Shown in pieces: positions 9,319 through 18,062 of a stretch of 64,000 bases of DNA (the first letter of the stretch is position 1; every line of letters begins with the position of its first letter). The notes below the pieces were generated by a model, which ran no database searches, was not told where the DNA came from, and saw only the letters and a list, made by a program, of their open reading frames with translations. Source of the stretch: Planctomycetaceae bacterium. Lineage in GTDB: Bacteria; Planctomycetota; Planctomycetia; Planctomycetales; Planctomycetaceae. The stretch lies in assembly GCA_017795105.1 (NCBI GenBank), contig CP051247.1, forward strand, positions 4,868,001 through 4,932,000. Reading direction: 5' to 3'. The translations under genes and the position numbers were made by a program.

Positions 9319-10689
9319 ATGCATCGTGGAGTGAATGCATTCTTCCTCTTTCAGCTCGCGCTGAGTTCGACTCTGTTCCTGTCCCAGTCTGCGATGGCGG
9401 AAAACTGGCCCAGCTGGCGCGGTCCGACGCAGAATGGAATCTCGAACGAGACGGGAATCCCGACCGAATTTGCTGGTGAAAATAACAAGAACGTTGCCTG
9501 GAAAGTCGCCCTGCCGGGGCCAGCCGGAGCAACACCAGTCGTCTGGGGCGATCGCATCTTTCTGACTTCCCCGATCGAGAAGTTCGAAACCAATGACGAG
9601 GGCGAAAAGGTTCCGTCTCAGGAGCCTCAGGAACTGGTTCTGATCTGCTTCAATACGCAGGGCAAAGAACTGTGGCGACGCACCGTCGGGGTTGGGAACG
9701 CCGTGGCTCGTGGAGACGAGGGCAATTCGGCCTCTCCGTCACCGATTACAGATGGCAAGTACGTCTGGTCATTCATGGGGACAGGCGACCTGGCCTGCTA
9801 CGACTTCGATGGGCGTGAAATCTGGAAGATGAATCTTCAGGATCGATACGGCAAATTCGACATCCAGTTTGGGATGTCGTCCACGCCGGTTGTCGACGGA
9901 GATTATCTGTATCAGGCATTGATGCACGGCTCGATGTCGTCCGGCGAGACCGGGTATTCCAAGATCATCTGCCTCGACAAGCGAACGGGGAAAGAAGTCT
10001 ATGCAGTGAATCGCGAGAGCGACGCCACGCATGAAAATACGCATTCGTATGCCTCGCCCATTCTGTACCAGGACGACGATCAGAAGTACCTGATTGTCCA
10101 TGGAGGCGATTACACCACGGCTCATAAGCTCGAGGACGGCAGCGAGATCTGGCGCGTCGGGGGGATGAATCCCGAGGAGAACTACAACCGCTATCTGCGA
10201 TTTGTCGCCTCTCCGTCGTTTGGCGATGGTGTTGTGGTCTGTCCAACCGCCAAAAATGGTCCGGTTGTCTGTGTCGACGCCAATTCGAAAGGGAACGTGA
10301 CCAACGATCCGAAGTTCGAACTCTGGCGAGCCGATAAGACGACAGATGTTCCCTCGCCGCTCGTGTACGATGGACTGGCCTACATCTGCCGGCAGGACGG
10401 CAACGTCTTTTGCGTCGAAGCCCGCTCCGGAGACGAAGTCTATCCGCTGCAGAAAACGCACCGCCAGCGGCATCGTGCTTCGCCAGTCTATGTCGATGGC
10501 CATATCTATCTGACCGCCCGGGACGGCCGGATTACCGTCATTAAGGCCGGCCGCGATTTCGAAATCGTCGCCGAGAACGAGCTGGGTGAAGATATGTCGT
10601 CTTCACCGATCGTATCGAATGGGGTTATGTACCTGCGTTCATTTGGTCATCTCTGGGCGATCAAAGCCGGTGCGAACGGAGGAAAATAG
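9319..10689 (+). CDS. Secreted PQQ-like beta-propeller repeat protein
   Basis: About 456 residues. I choose the ATG at 9319: AGGAG lies 9 nt upstream and it yields a clean signal peptide (MHRGVNAFFLFQLALSSTLF, cleavage near AMAEN). The frame stays open upstream to a GTG at 9220, which would bury the signal peptide. The mature part starts with the planctomycete NWPSWRGPTQNG motif and carries propeller blades with the AWKVALPG/WRRTVG and GKELWR pattern, plus repeated SPIV, VDGDYLYQ and LVYDGLAYI strands. It has no Cys heme motif and no obvious PQQ-liganding site, so an enzymatic role is uncertain; many relatives are BamB-like scaffolds or sugar-related. It sits alone before rpsL. Confidence 0.88.
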   Translation: MHRGVNAFFLFQLALSSTLFLSQSAMAENWPSWRGPTQNGISNETGIPTEFAGENNKNVAWKVALPGPAGATPVVWGDRIFLTSPIEKFETNDEGEKVPSQEPQELVLICFNTQGKELWRRTVGVGNAVARGDEGNSASPSPITDGKYVWSFMGTGDLACYDFDGREIWKMNLQDRYGKFDIQFGMSSTPVVDGDYLYQALMHGSMSSGETGYSKIICLDKRTGKEVYAVNRESDATHENTHSYASPILYQDDDQKYLIVHGGDYTTAHKLEDGSEIWRVGGMNPEENYNRYLRFVASPSFGDGVVVCPTAKNGPVVCVDANSKGNVTNDPKFELWRADKTTDVPSPLVYDGLAYICRQDGNVFCVEARSGDEVYPLQKTHRQRHRASPVYVDGHIYLTARDGRITVIKAGRDFEIVAENELGEDMSSSPIVSNGVMYLRSFGHLWAIKAGANGGK

Positions 10690-10721
10690 GGACGGATCAG
10701 AGTTTGCCCGTGCGTGTTGGT

Positions 10722-10750
10722 TTGACGATCGCCGGAGAACTCGATATCCT
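10722..10750 (+). promoter_or_regulatory. Candidate promoter of the rpsL-rpsG transcript
   Basis: TTGACG (10722-10727), 17-nt spacer, TATCCT (10745-10750). Transcription would start near 10757 and give a leader of about 120 nt before rpsL. That leaves room for a regulatory leader, though I recognise no conserved S7-binding structure. Confidence 0.5.
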
Positions 10751-10875
10751 TCCCGCTTGCTCATTTCCGGTCCGCCACAGGATTGGGACTGGGAATGTAT
10801 TGATGGTCTGTCGAGAACGCCTGGTTCTCCAATGTTTATAACCACGTAAATGTCTGTGACTTAGGGTCAGCAAGA

Positions 10876-11247
10876 ATGCCGACAATCAATCAGTTAATTC
10901 GCAAGCCACGCAAAAAGCAAGTCGCGAAGAGTAAGACACCCCTCCTCGAAGGATGTCCTCAGAAGCGCGGCGTCTGTCTTCAGGTGAAGACGATGACGCC
11001 GAAAAAGCCGAACTCGGCTCTGCGAAAAGTGGCTCGTGTCCGGTTGTCGAACGGCAAGGAAGTCACGGCTTATATCCCGGGTGAAGGCCACAACCTGCAG
11101 GAACACTCGATTGTTCTGGTTCGTGGCGGTCGTGTTCGCGACCTTCCCGGTGTTCGCTACAAGATTATCCGCGGCGTCCTGGATACGCTGGGCGTCAGCG
11201 ATCGTCGTCAGGCACGCAGCCGTTACGGCGGAAAGCGGCCTAAATAG
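10876..11247 (+). CDS. rpsL: 30S ribosomal protein S12
   Basis: A 123-residue protein with the invariant S12 sequence throughout: MPTINQLIRK at the start, KTPLLEGCPQKRGVC, TPKKPNSALRKVARVRL, IPGEGHNLQEHS, GGRVRDLPGVRYK and the basic C-terminus. S12 lies at the decoding centre. The KPNSALRK and GRVRDLPGV segments are those in which streptomycin-resistance changes occur in other bacteria, and here they look wild type. It is followed 85 nt later by rpsG. Confidence 0.99.
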   Translation: MPTINQLIRKPRKKQVAKSKTPLLEGCPQKRGVCLQVKTMTPKKPNSALRKVARVRLSNGKEVTAYIPGEGHNLQEHSIVLVRGGRVRDLPGVRYKIIRGVLDTLGVSDRRQARSRYGGKRPK

Positions 11248-11332
11248 GCGGCTGTGGCGATTGTCGCCATAGGAAATCTGTTGCCGAAGTCGGCATTTCT
11301 CACACACCTCATTCCTAGACTATAGATGGTTC

Positions 11333-11806
11333 ATGGCAAAGCGATTTACTGCCTCGGCAACTCAGCTGAAACCCGATCCCCGCTTCGAATCGATTCTGGC
11401 CTCGAAGTTCATTAACTGCCTGATGCTCGACGGGAAGAAGAGCACGGCTCAGCGTGCGTTCTACGATGCTCTTGAGATCATCAAAGAACGGATGCCCCAG
11501 GAAAGCGAAATCGAAGTCTTCGAACAGGCTGTTGAAAACTGCAAGCCTTACCTCGAAGTTCGTTCCAAGCGAGTCGGGGGAGCCACGTACCAGGTTCCGA
11601 CTCCGGTTCGTCCGAAGCGTCAGCAGACTCTGGCGATTCGCTGGATCCTGGCTGCCGTCCGCGGTCGCAAGGGCCGTCCGATTTCGCAGAGCCTGGCCGA
11701 AGAACTCATGGCCGCTTCCCGCCGCGAAGGCACCGCGATGACGACTCGCGAAAACGTGCACCGCATGGCCGAAGCCAACAAAGCATTTGCTCACTTCGCC
11801 TGGTAA
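11333..11806 (+). CDS. rpsG: 30S ribosomal protein S7
   Basis: A 157-residue protein of normal S7 length, with the family core KFINCLMLDGKKSTAQ, VGGATYQVPTPVRPKR, ALAIRW-like LAIRWIL and KLAEELMAA-like LAEELMAAS, ending REGTAMTTRENVHRMAEANKAF. S7 nucleates assembly of the 30S head by binding 16S rRNA. It closes a two-gene rpsL-rpsG unit with a strong terminator 27 nt after the stop. In the classical str operon, fusA and tuf follow, but here they do not. Confidence 0.99.
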   Translation: MAKRFTASATQLKPDPRFESILASKFINCLMLDGKKSTAQRAFYDALEIIKERMPQESEIEVFEQAVENCKPYLEVRSKRVGGATYQVPTPVRPKRQQTLAIRWILAAVRGRKGRPISQSLAEELMAASRREGTAMTTRENVHRMAEANKAFAHFAW

Positions 11807-11832
11807 GCCCCGGCGTCCGAGCAACCGAAACC

Positions 11833-11867
11833 AAAAAAACGCGTTCGCAAGTCGAGCGCGTTTTTTT
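11833..11867 (+). terminator. Strong rho-independent terminator after rpsG
   Basis: ACGCGTTCG (11839-11847) pairs with CGAGCGCGT (11853-11861), with one wobble and a 5-nt loop. It is flanked by A7 on the left and T7 on the right, so it could work in both directions. Confidence 0.92.
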
Positions 11868-11952
11868 ATGCGCCGATCTCAGCTCAGGTCTATAATCGGG
11901 CATCATGGAATCGACCGTGCGAGATCCGAGCGACCGGAGTGAAAGGCCCCCA

Positions 11953-12333
11953 ATGACAAGCGACAGCAATCGAGACGCAATTCTTCTCATCGCCCATGGA
12001 AGCCGTCGGCAGCAGGCGAACGACGATCTGTTTCGGCTCAAGGAAATGGTGCAGGAGTCGCGGCCCGGTCAGATTGTCGAATGCTCGTTCCTCGAACTCG
12101 CCGAACCGACGATCCCCCAGGGAGCGGAAGCCTGCGTGGCGGCCGGAGCCGAACGAGTGCTCATGTTCCCCTACTTTCTCTCCGCCGGCACGCACGTCGC
12201 CAACGACCTGACAGAGTTTCGAGAGGAATTCGAGCAGAAGTGGCCCGATGTCGAATTCAAAGTCTGCTCCCACCTCGGCCTGCACCCGCTCATGGTGCAG
12301 ATCGTGTTCGATCGCCTTGCCGCCGCGGAGTGA
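11953..12333 (+). CDS. CbiX/sirohydrochlorin chelatase-like protein
   Basis: A 126-residue protein beginning MTSDSNRDAILLIAHGSRR. The AHGS His near the N-terminus and the second His in FPYFLSAGTHVANDL are the paired metal-inserting residues of the short CbiX(S)/SirB chelatases. Those enzymes place cobalt or iron in sirohydrochlorin for cobalamin or siroheme synthesis. Length fits the single-domain CbiX(S) form. The ATG at 11953 has GAAAGG about 6 nt upstream. An in-frame ATG at 11905 adds 16 unconserved residues. No other tetrapyrrole gene is adjacent except the coproheme decarboxylase 15 kb away, so the pathway is not settled. Confidence 0.82.
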   Translation: MTSDSNRDAILLIAHGSRRQQANDDLFRLKEMVQESRPGQIVECSFLELAEPTIPQGAEACVAAGAERVLMFPYFLSAGTHVANDLTEFREEFEQKWPDVEFKVCSHLGLHPLMVQIVFDRLAAAE

Positions 12334-12389
12334 CCTTTCACCGATTGTTGTTCATGCTCGCTAATAGCGAGATCTTGCTGTCAGCTCGT

Positions 12390-12418
12390 TTGACAACGCA
12401 TCAGGCAATTGTTATCCA
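12390..12418 (+). promoter_or_regulatory. Promoter of the GntR/sugar operon
   Basis: A consensus -35 TTGACA (12390-12395), 17-nt spacer and TATCCA (12413-12418), 31 nt before the regulator GTG. Its -10 is inside the palindrome listed at 12414-12440. Confidence 0.6.
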
Positions 12419-12440
12419 TAGTCTATAGACTTATATGGAT
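12414..12440. promoter_or_regulatory. Nested palindrome, likely GntR-family operator
   Basis: ATCCATA (12414-12420) and TATGGAT (12434-12440) flank a perfect palindrome AGTCTATAGACT (12420-12431). The site covers the -10 and the predicted transcription start, the usual place for a repressor, and lies 8 nt before the start of the GntR gene, which suggests autoregulation. I found no second clear copy before araB. Confidence 0.6.
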
Positions 12441-12448
12441 TAGCAGCC

Positions 12449-13156
12449 GTGAGCGTTTTGATGGCGAAAACACATTCCCGCAGGGCCTACGATTATTTGA
12501 AGGCTCAGCTCGTTTCCGGGCAGTTGCCTCCGGGGTCGCGGATCCTGTACGGGCCTGTCGGGAAAGAGCTCGGCATCAGTGCCACGCCCGTTCGGGAGGC
12601 GATTGGCCTGCTGGTAAACGAAGGCTTCGTTGATCTGGTGCCGCAACTGGGGGCAGTCGTTCGGACGCTCGGGAGGCGGGAGATCATCGAGCTCTACGAA
12701 ATGCGCGAAGCCCTTGAGCCTTATGCCGCCGAGAAGGCGGCCGAGCGGATGGATGACGATTGCCTCGAAGCGGTTCGGCAGGAGTTTCTGGCGATGCAGG
12801 AGATCGCCGACCACGCCAACACCGGCCAGATCGAAAGCGACGACCGCAGCGTCATTCGGCGGTTTGAAGAACACGATCTGGCTTTTCATCGATTGATTCT
12901 GGAGTCGTGCGGCAACGAGCTGATGATTCGCACGATCGAGAACTCGCATGTGCTTTCGCGAATCTTTGCAACCGACCGGCATCAGTACGACGGCGAGATT
13001 CTGCAGGCAACTTGCGAGGACCATGAGCAGATTCTCAAGGCCCTCAACGGGCACGACGCCGTCGCTGCTCGCGTTGCGATGCGAGAACACATTCGCAAGG
13101 GGCTCGACGTGACGCTGCGACTGCCGATCGAAAAATCGGATCGACGCTGGAAGTAA
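12449..13156 (+). CDS. GntR-family transcriptional regulator, FadR/FCD subfamily
   Basis: A 235-residue repressor-type protein. The N-terminal winged helix (about residues 8-72) has the GntR pattern: QLPPGSRI, then ELGISATPVREAIGLLVNEGFV. The C-terminal FCD domain (about 85-215) has an all-helical layout with likely metal/effector ligands in EMREALEPYAA, DLAFHRLILESCGN, a DHEQIL His and a late MREHIRKG His. FCD regulators commonly bind sugar acids or small carboxylates. The GTG at 12449 is used; an in-frame ATG at 12461 is possible. The gene is first in a co-directional run with a sugar kinase, isomerase, transporter and lyase, so it is the probable local regulator. Confidence 0.9.
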   Translation: MSVLMAKTHSRRAYDYLKAQLVSGQLPPGSRILYGPVGKELGISATPVREAIGLLVNEGFVDLVPQLGAVVRTLGRREIIELYEMREALEPYAAEKAAERMDDDCLEAVRQEFLAMQEIADHANTGQIESDDRSVIRRFEEHDLAFHRLILESCGNELMIRTIENSHVLSRIFATDRHQYDGEILQATCEDHEQILKALNGHDAVAARVAMREHIRKGLDVTLRLPIEKSDRRWK

Positions 13157-13200
13157 CCGGACCTCACCCAATAACAACTTGCAGGCGGACCAGAGACGAC

Positions 13201-14808
13201 ATGGCAGACCGGCAGAAGGTATCACTCGGACTCGATTTCGGCACCCTTTCGGTGCGGGCGCTGCTCGTCTCACTGGATGGCACCGAACTGGCTTCGGAGG
13301 TCGTGAACTACGAACACGGTCAGCTGATTGAGACGCTGCCCGGCACCGGTGAGAAGCTGCCCGCCGAGTTCGCTCTCCAGCATCCGCAGGACTGGATCGA
13401 CTCTGCGGCTGCGGCGGTAAAGAAAGCCGTTCAGAAAGCCGGCATCACAGCCGAGCAGATCATCGGCATCGGCGTCGACTTCACCAGCTGCACCATGCTC
13501 CCCGCGGCCGCGTATGGCCGCCCGCTTTGTCTGCTGCCGGAGTTTGGTGGCGAGAAGTACGCCTGGCCGAAGCTGTGGAAACATCACGCCGCCCAGCCGG
13601 AGACCGATCGACTGAACGAAGTCGCCCGCGAGCGAAACGAAAACTGGCTGGCCCGGTATGGCGGAATCATCGGCCTCGAATGGTTCTTCCCGAAGATCCT
13701 CGAAACGCTCACTCACGCTCCGCATGTTTACGACGCAACCGAAGTCTGGCTGGAAGCGGGCGACTGGTTCGTGTGGCAACTGGTCGGTGGCGAAGCAGCA
13801 AGCCTCCCGCGTTCAACCTGCCAGGCGGGTTACAAAGCGATGTGGCATGCCGAGGAAGGCTTTCCTTCTTCCGAATACTTCGGAGCGGTCGATCCGCGAA
13901 TGGCAAACGTTGTCGACAAGATGCCTGGCCGCTTCTGTCCGCCGGGTTCGAAAGCCGGAACACTGACAGACTCCATGGCCGAACGTCTCGGACTGCAGCC
14001 GGGCATTGTCGTGAGTGCGGCCATCATCGATGCCCATTCCGGCGTTCCCGGAGTCGGAGCTTATGAACCCGGCACGCTCGTGCTGGTGATGGGGACGAGC
14101 AGCTGTCACATGCTGAACTCCGAGCGGGATCAGTTCGTGCCGGGCGTGGCGGGGATTGTGAAGGATGGCATTCTCCCCGGCTACTTCGGCTACGAAACCG
14201 GCCAGGCTGCAGTGGGGGATTCGTTCGACTGGATTCGCCGCCTGACCGGGCAGGAGGATTTCAAGACACTCGATGCCGAAGCGAAGCAACTCGCTCCCGG
14301 CTCCGAAGGCGTCCGCTGCCTCGACTGGTTCGCCGGATGCCGCACCCCGTTGATGGATGGTTCGCTGTCCGGTCAGTTTCAGGGGCTGAAGCTGTACCAC
14401 GGGCCCGCACATCTTTATCGAGCCACGCTGGAAGCCTCGGCGTTTGGTGTCCGCTGGATTGTCGATCTGCTCCGCGAACACGACGTGCCGGTCGATCGCT
14501 TCATCGCCACGGGCGGCCTGCCGCACCACAATCGACTGCTCGTGCAGATCTATGCCGATGTGCTCGGCTCGCCGATCGAAATTCATCCCTCCCAACAGGG
14601 CCCGGCTCTCGGAGCGGCGATTCTGGGGGCGTTCGCTGCTCAAGAAGAATCGGGCTTTGCCGACATCGGCACGGCTATTCGGCAGATGGCCCATCGCCCC
14701 GATCAGATGATCGTCATGCAGCCCGACGAAGACGCTCGCGCTGCCTATGAACCTCTTTATCAGGAATACCGTCGGGAAGCAGCCCGCTTAAGTGGAAAGC
14801 AGTTATGA
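13201..14808 (+). CDS. araB: Ribulokinase (FGGY sugar kinase)
   Basis: A 535-residue FGGY-family kinase. SLGLDFGTLSVRALLV is the phosphate-1 motif. GIGVDFTSCTMLP matches the ribulokinase substrate region. GTSSCHMLNS and the later GGLPHHN segment form the ATP site, and FDWIRRLTG and GDWFVWQL are also ribulokinase-like. Length fits AraB better than the roughly 490-residue xylulo- or fuculokinases. The reaction is phosphorylation of L-ribulose (AraB-type enzymes also take other ketopentoses). It overlaps the following isomerase-like gene by 4 nt (ATGA), which implies coupled translation. The partner is fucose-isomerase-like, not AraA, so the real ketose may not be ribulose. Confidence 0.88.
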   Translation: MADRQKVSLGLDFGTLSVRALLVSLDGTELASEVVNYEHGQLIETLPGTGEKLPAEFALQHPQDWIDSAAAAVKKAVQKAGITAEQIIGIGVDFTSCTMLPAAAYGRPLCLLPEFGGEKYAWPKLWKHHAAQPETDRLNEVARERNENWLARYGGIIGLEWFFPKILETLTHAPHVYDATEVWLEAGDWFVWQLVGGEAASLPRSTCQAGYKAMWHAEEGFPSSEYFGAVDPRMANVVDKMPGRFCPPGSKAGTLTDSMAERLGLQPGIVVSAAIIDAHSGVPGVGAYEPGTLVLVMGTSSCHMLNSERDQFVPGVAGIVKDGILPGYFGYETGQAAVGDSFDWIRRLTGQEDFKTLDAEAKQLAPGSEGVRCLDWFAGCRTPLMDGSLSGQFQGLKLYHGPAHLYRATLEASAFGVRWIVDLLREHDVPVDRFIATGGLPHHNRLLVQIYADVLGSPIEIHPSQQGPALGAAILGAFAAQEESGFADIGTAIRQMAHRPDQMIVMQPDEDARAAYEPLYQEYRREAARLSGKQL

Positions 14809-16421
14809 ACGCAGCCAGTAACAACAAGACCGTGTACCTGCTCGCCAGTGGAGACCTGCGGCTGTCGGCCAATCAGGTCTGCTGGCCGGCTCAACAGCAG
14901 ATGGAAGCCGCCCTCACCGAAGCGATTCGCAGCATGGGCTGGGAAGTCGAGCGAGCTCACGAATTCGACGAAGCAGCCGGGCATGGCTTCATCTCCTCGC
15001 AGCGGCAGGGGATGGAAGTCTTCCGCAAACTCGATCCCGACCGTCCGCTGATTGTCGCCGAGGCGGTCTGGCAATATTCGCATCACGTTCTGGCCGGGCT
15101 GACGACACATCGGGCACCGATCCTGACCGCCGCCAACTGGTCGGGGCAGTGGCCAGGTCTGGTCGGCATGCTGAATCTGAATGGCTCGTTGACGAAAGCC
15201 GGCGTGGACTATTCGACGTTGTGGAGCATCGATTTTCAGGACGAATACTTCCTGTCCCGTCTGAAGGACTGGTTGAACACCGGAGCCTGTCGGCACGATG
15301 AGAGCCACGTCCGCAGCTTCGGCGGAGCGGATGATGCCCAGGCGAATGAGGTCGGCAGCCGCCTGGCGGAAGAGCTGCTGCGCGATAAAGCGATCATGGG
15401 TGTCTTCGATGAAGGCTGCATGGGAATGTTCAACGCGATCATTCCCGATCATCTGCTCCACTCGTGTGGAGTCTTCAAGGAGCGGCTCAGTCAGTCGGCT
15501 CTTTATTACGAAACGATGCAGACATCCGACGACGAAGCCCGCGAGGTCCGGAAGTGGTTCGATGACGCCGGGATGACGTTTCATACCGGATCGAATCACG
15601 ACAGCGATCTGACCGAAGACCAGATTCTGTTGCAGTGCAAAATGTATATCGCAGCCGTGCGAATCGCCGATGATTTCGGCTGCAATCTGATCGGCATTCA
15701 GTATCAGCAGGGTCTGAAAGATCTGTTGCCGGCCAGCGATCTGGTCGAAGGAACGCTCAACAACACCAGCCGCCCGCCGGTTCGCAGTCGCGATGGCAGC
15801 CGCGTCCTGTTCGAAGGGCAGGCCATTCCACACTTCAACGAAGTCGACGAGTGTGCCGGGCTCGACGCTTTGATGACCAATCGTGTTCACGCGGCCTTCG
15901 GCGAACCGGTCGAGACGACTCTGCACGATCTCCGCTGGGGCGATCACGACGCGACCGGATCGGTGGAAGAATACATCTGGGTTCTGCTCATCAGCGGAGC
16001 CGCCCCTCCCGAGCATTTCATCGGCGGCTGGAAGGGAACCGAAGGTTTTCGTCAGCCGGCGATGTACTTCCCCAATGGGGGCAGCACGGTTCGGGGCATT
16101 TCGCATCCGGGAGAAGTCGTCTGGTCGCGGATTTACGTGGCTGATGGTTTGCTGAAGATGGACCTGGGACTGGCCAAGGCGATTGAACTGCCGCAGGAAG
16201 AGACGGAACGCCGGTGGAAAGAGACGACGCCTCCCTGGCCGATCATGCACGCGGTTCTGAAGGGCGTCTCGCGGGATCAGATGATGGCCCGTCACAAGAG
16301 CAATCACATCCAGGTCGCGTATGCCACCAGTGAAGCGAAGGCGAAGCAGTTGCTGCAGGCCAAGGCTCAGATGGCGGCCGAACTCGGCATTGAAGTTTCG
16401 CTGTGCGGCAACGTCGACTGA
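14805..16421 (+). CDS. L-fucose/L-arabinose isomerase-family protein
   Basis: A 538-residue cytoplasmic protein with the layout of the L-fucose isomerase superfamily. An N-terminal Rossmann-like region opens KTVYLLASGDLRLS, a middle segment reads GVFDEGCMGMFNAIIP (acidic residue as a likely Mn ligand), and a C-terminal domain carries further His/Asp/Glu (HFNEVDECAGLD, RWGDHD). It would convert an aldose to the ketose that the preceding kinase phosphorylates. It is about 50 residues shorter than E. coli FucI and different enough that I assign no gene symbol. Its ATG overlaps the kinase stop. Confidence 0.75.
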   Translation: MNAASNNKTVYLLASGDLRLSANQVCWPAQQQMEAALTEAIRSMGWEVERAHEFDEAAGHGFISSQRQGMEVFRKLDPDRPLIVAEAVWQYSHHVLAGLTTHRAPILTAANWSGQWPGLVGMLNLNGSLTKAGVDYSTLWSIDFQDEYFLSRLKDWLNTGACRHDESHVRSFGGADDAQANEVGSRLAEELLRDKAIMGVFDEGCMGMFNAIIPDHLLHSCGVFKERLSQSALYYETMQTSDDEAREVRKWFDDAGMTFHTGSNHDSDLTEDQILLQCKMYIAAVRIADDFGCNLIGIQYQQGLKDLLPASDLVEGTLNNTSRPPVRSRDGSRVLFEGQAIPHFNEVDECAGLDALMTNRVHAAFGEPVETTLHDLRWGDHDATGSVEEYIWVLLISGAAPPEHFIGGWKGTEGFRQPAMYFPNGGSTVRGISHPGEVVWSRIYVADGLLKMDLGLAKAIELPQEETERRWKETTPPWPIMHAVLKGVSRDQMMARHKSNHIQVAYATSEAKAKQLLQAKAQMAAELGIEVSLCGNVD

Positions 16422-16505
16422 ATTCCGCGATCGGTTCGGGAACTCCTTCCCTCTTGAGATTAGAAGACAGGCGCTCTCATTCAACTTGCATCATTCGACA
16501 TCATC

Positions 16506-18062
16506 GTGTTTGCGGTCTACGTCATCGGCGTGGTGGCGATGGGCTGCTGGTTCGTCCGCTCCAGCGACTCGACGAAAGAGTTCATGGCGGCCGGCGGTTC
16601 GCTGCCCGGCTGGGCCGTCGGGCTGTCGATCTTCGGCACGTTCCTCAGCAGTAATACCTTTCTCGGCGTGCCGGGAAAAACCTACGGGACGAACTTCAAC
16701 GCCTTCGTCTTCAGTCTCACGCTGCCGATCGCGGCATGGGTGGCGACGCGATACTTCGTGCCGTTCTATCGGAACTCGGGAGAGATCTCGGCTTATCATC
16801 ACTTCGAAGTGAAGTTCGGCAACTGGGCCCGAACGTATGCCGTAGTCTGTTATCTGCTGACACAGATTGCCCGCATGGGTGCGATTCTGTTCGGCGTGGC
16901 TCTGGGGTTGTATGCCCTCACCGGATGGGATGTCTCGACGATCATCGTTCTCACCGGAATCCTGGTGACGGTTTACACGCTGCTCGGCGGAATTGAAGCG
17001 GTGATCTGGACCGACGTCGTACAGTCGATCGTGCTGATGGGCGGAGCGTTTGTGATTTTCGGAATGCTGCTGTTCGGGATGCCGGAAGGTCCGGGACAGG
17101 CGTTCGCGATTGCCGCCGAGCATGGCAAGTTCAGCCTCGGCAGCTGGATGCCCGACTTCACCATTTCCTCGGTGTGGGTGATGCTGCTGTATGGTCTGTT
17201 CATTAACCTGAATAACTTCGGAATCGATCAGAGTTACGTGCAGCGATATCACACGGCCAAGACCATCGAATCCGCTCGTGGGGCTCTCTGGCTGGGAGCG
17301 TTGATGTACGTTCCGATTTCGCTGCTGTTCTTCCTGATCGGGGCGGTGCTGTTTTCGTACTACGAAACGCATCCCGAGATGAAGTACGAAGTGCAGATGC
17401 AGGTCGCGGCTGATCTCCCCCCGAATGCGGCTGACCTCGATCAGTCGGCCGAATCGCGAGCCGCTCTGCTGACCGATGCCCAAATTGGCGACAAGGTTTT
17501 GCCACACTTTATCTCGACGCATCTGCCGCCGGGCATGGCCGGGCTGATGATTGCCGCGATTTTCGCGGCGGCGATGAGCAGCGTCGATACCTCTCTGAAC
17601 TCCTCGGCGACGATCATTCTCAAGGATATCTACGAACGCTACTTCAACCCCGAGCCGAGTGAAAACGCGGCGATGAAGGTGCTGCGTATCGCGACGGTCG
17701 TCACGGGCATCATCGGCACCGGGACCGCGCTGGCGATGATTGGCGTCGAGAGTATTCTGCAGGCCTGGTGGACGCTGCAGGGGATTTTCGCCGGCGGACT
17801 GCTTGGCCTGTTCCTCATTGGCATGATCGTGCGGCAGCCTTCGAAACATGGAGCGCTGCTCGCCGTCACCATCGGCCTGCTCGTGATTGCCTGGATGACC
17901 TTCTCGGCGAAGATTGAATCGATCCCGCCGTACCTGCGAAACCCGCTGCACGCCAACATGACGATTGTTGTCGGCACGCTCACCATATTCCTCATCGGCA
18001 TCCTGACGGTCCCCCGGCCGCAGTCCGATTCCCCCGCCCATTCAACTGAAGAGGTCGTCTGA
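16506..18062 (+). CDS. Sodium:solute symporter (SSS family)
   Basis: At least 518 residues with about 13 hydrophobic helices in the SSS/LeuT-fold pattern. Signatures include GGSLPGWAVGLSIFGTFLSSNTFLGVPGKTY, the YTLLGGIEAVIWTDVVQ segment conserved in sodium/sugar symporters, and IAAIFAAAMSSVDTSLNSSATI. It should import the operon's sugar with sodium. The first canonical start is the GTG at 16506, which begins inside TM1 and drops the usual N-terminal Phe-Asp. The frame is open back to the TAG at 16461-16463, so a non-canonical start such as ATT at 16479 is worth considering. It overlaps the next gene by 1 nt. Confidence 0.88.
   Translation: MFAVYVIGVVAMGCWFVRSSDSTKEFMAAGGSLPGWAVGLSIFGTFLSSNTFLGVPGKTYGTNFNAFVFSLTLPIAAWVATRYFVPFYRNSGEISAYHHFEVKFGNWARTYAVVCYLLTQIARMGAILFGVALGLYALTGWDVSTIIVLTGILVTVYTLLGGIEAVIWTDVVQSIVLMGGAFVIFGMLLFGMPEGPGQAFAIAAEHGKFSLGSWMPDFTISSVWVMLLYGLFINLNNFGIDQSYVQRYHTAKTIESARGALWLGALMYVPISLLFFLIGAVLFSYYETHPEMKYEVQMQVAADLPPNAADLDQSAESRAALLTDAQIGDKVLPHFISTHLPPGMAGLMIAAIFAAAMSSVDTSLNSSATIILKDIYERYFNPEPSENAAMKVLRIATVVTGIIGTGTALAMIGVESILQAWWTLQGIFAGGLLGLFLIGMIVRQPSKHGALLAVTIGLLVIAWMTFSAKIESIPPYLRNPLHANMTIVVGTLTIFLIGILTVPRPQSDSPAHSTEEVV

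Noticed and set aside
14760..16484. 574-residue minus-strand ORF opposite the isomerase-like gene
   Set aside because: GC-rich third positions leave the antisense frame open; the sequence has no family features and would overlap two convincing genes completely.
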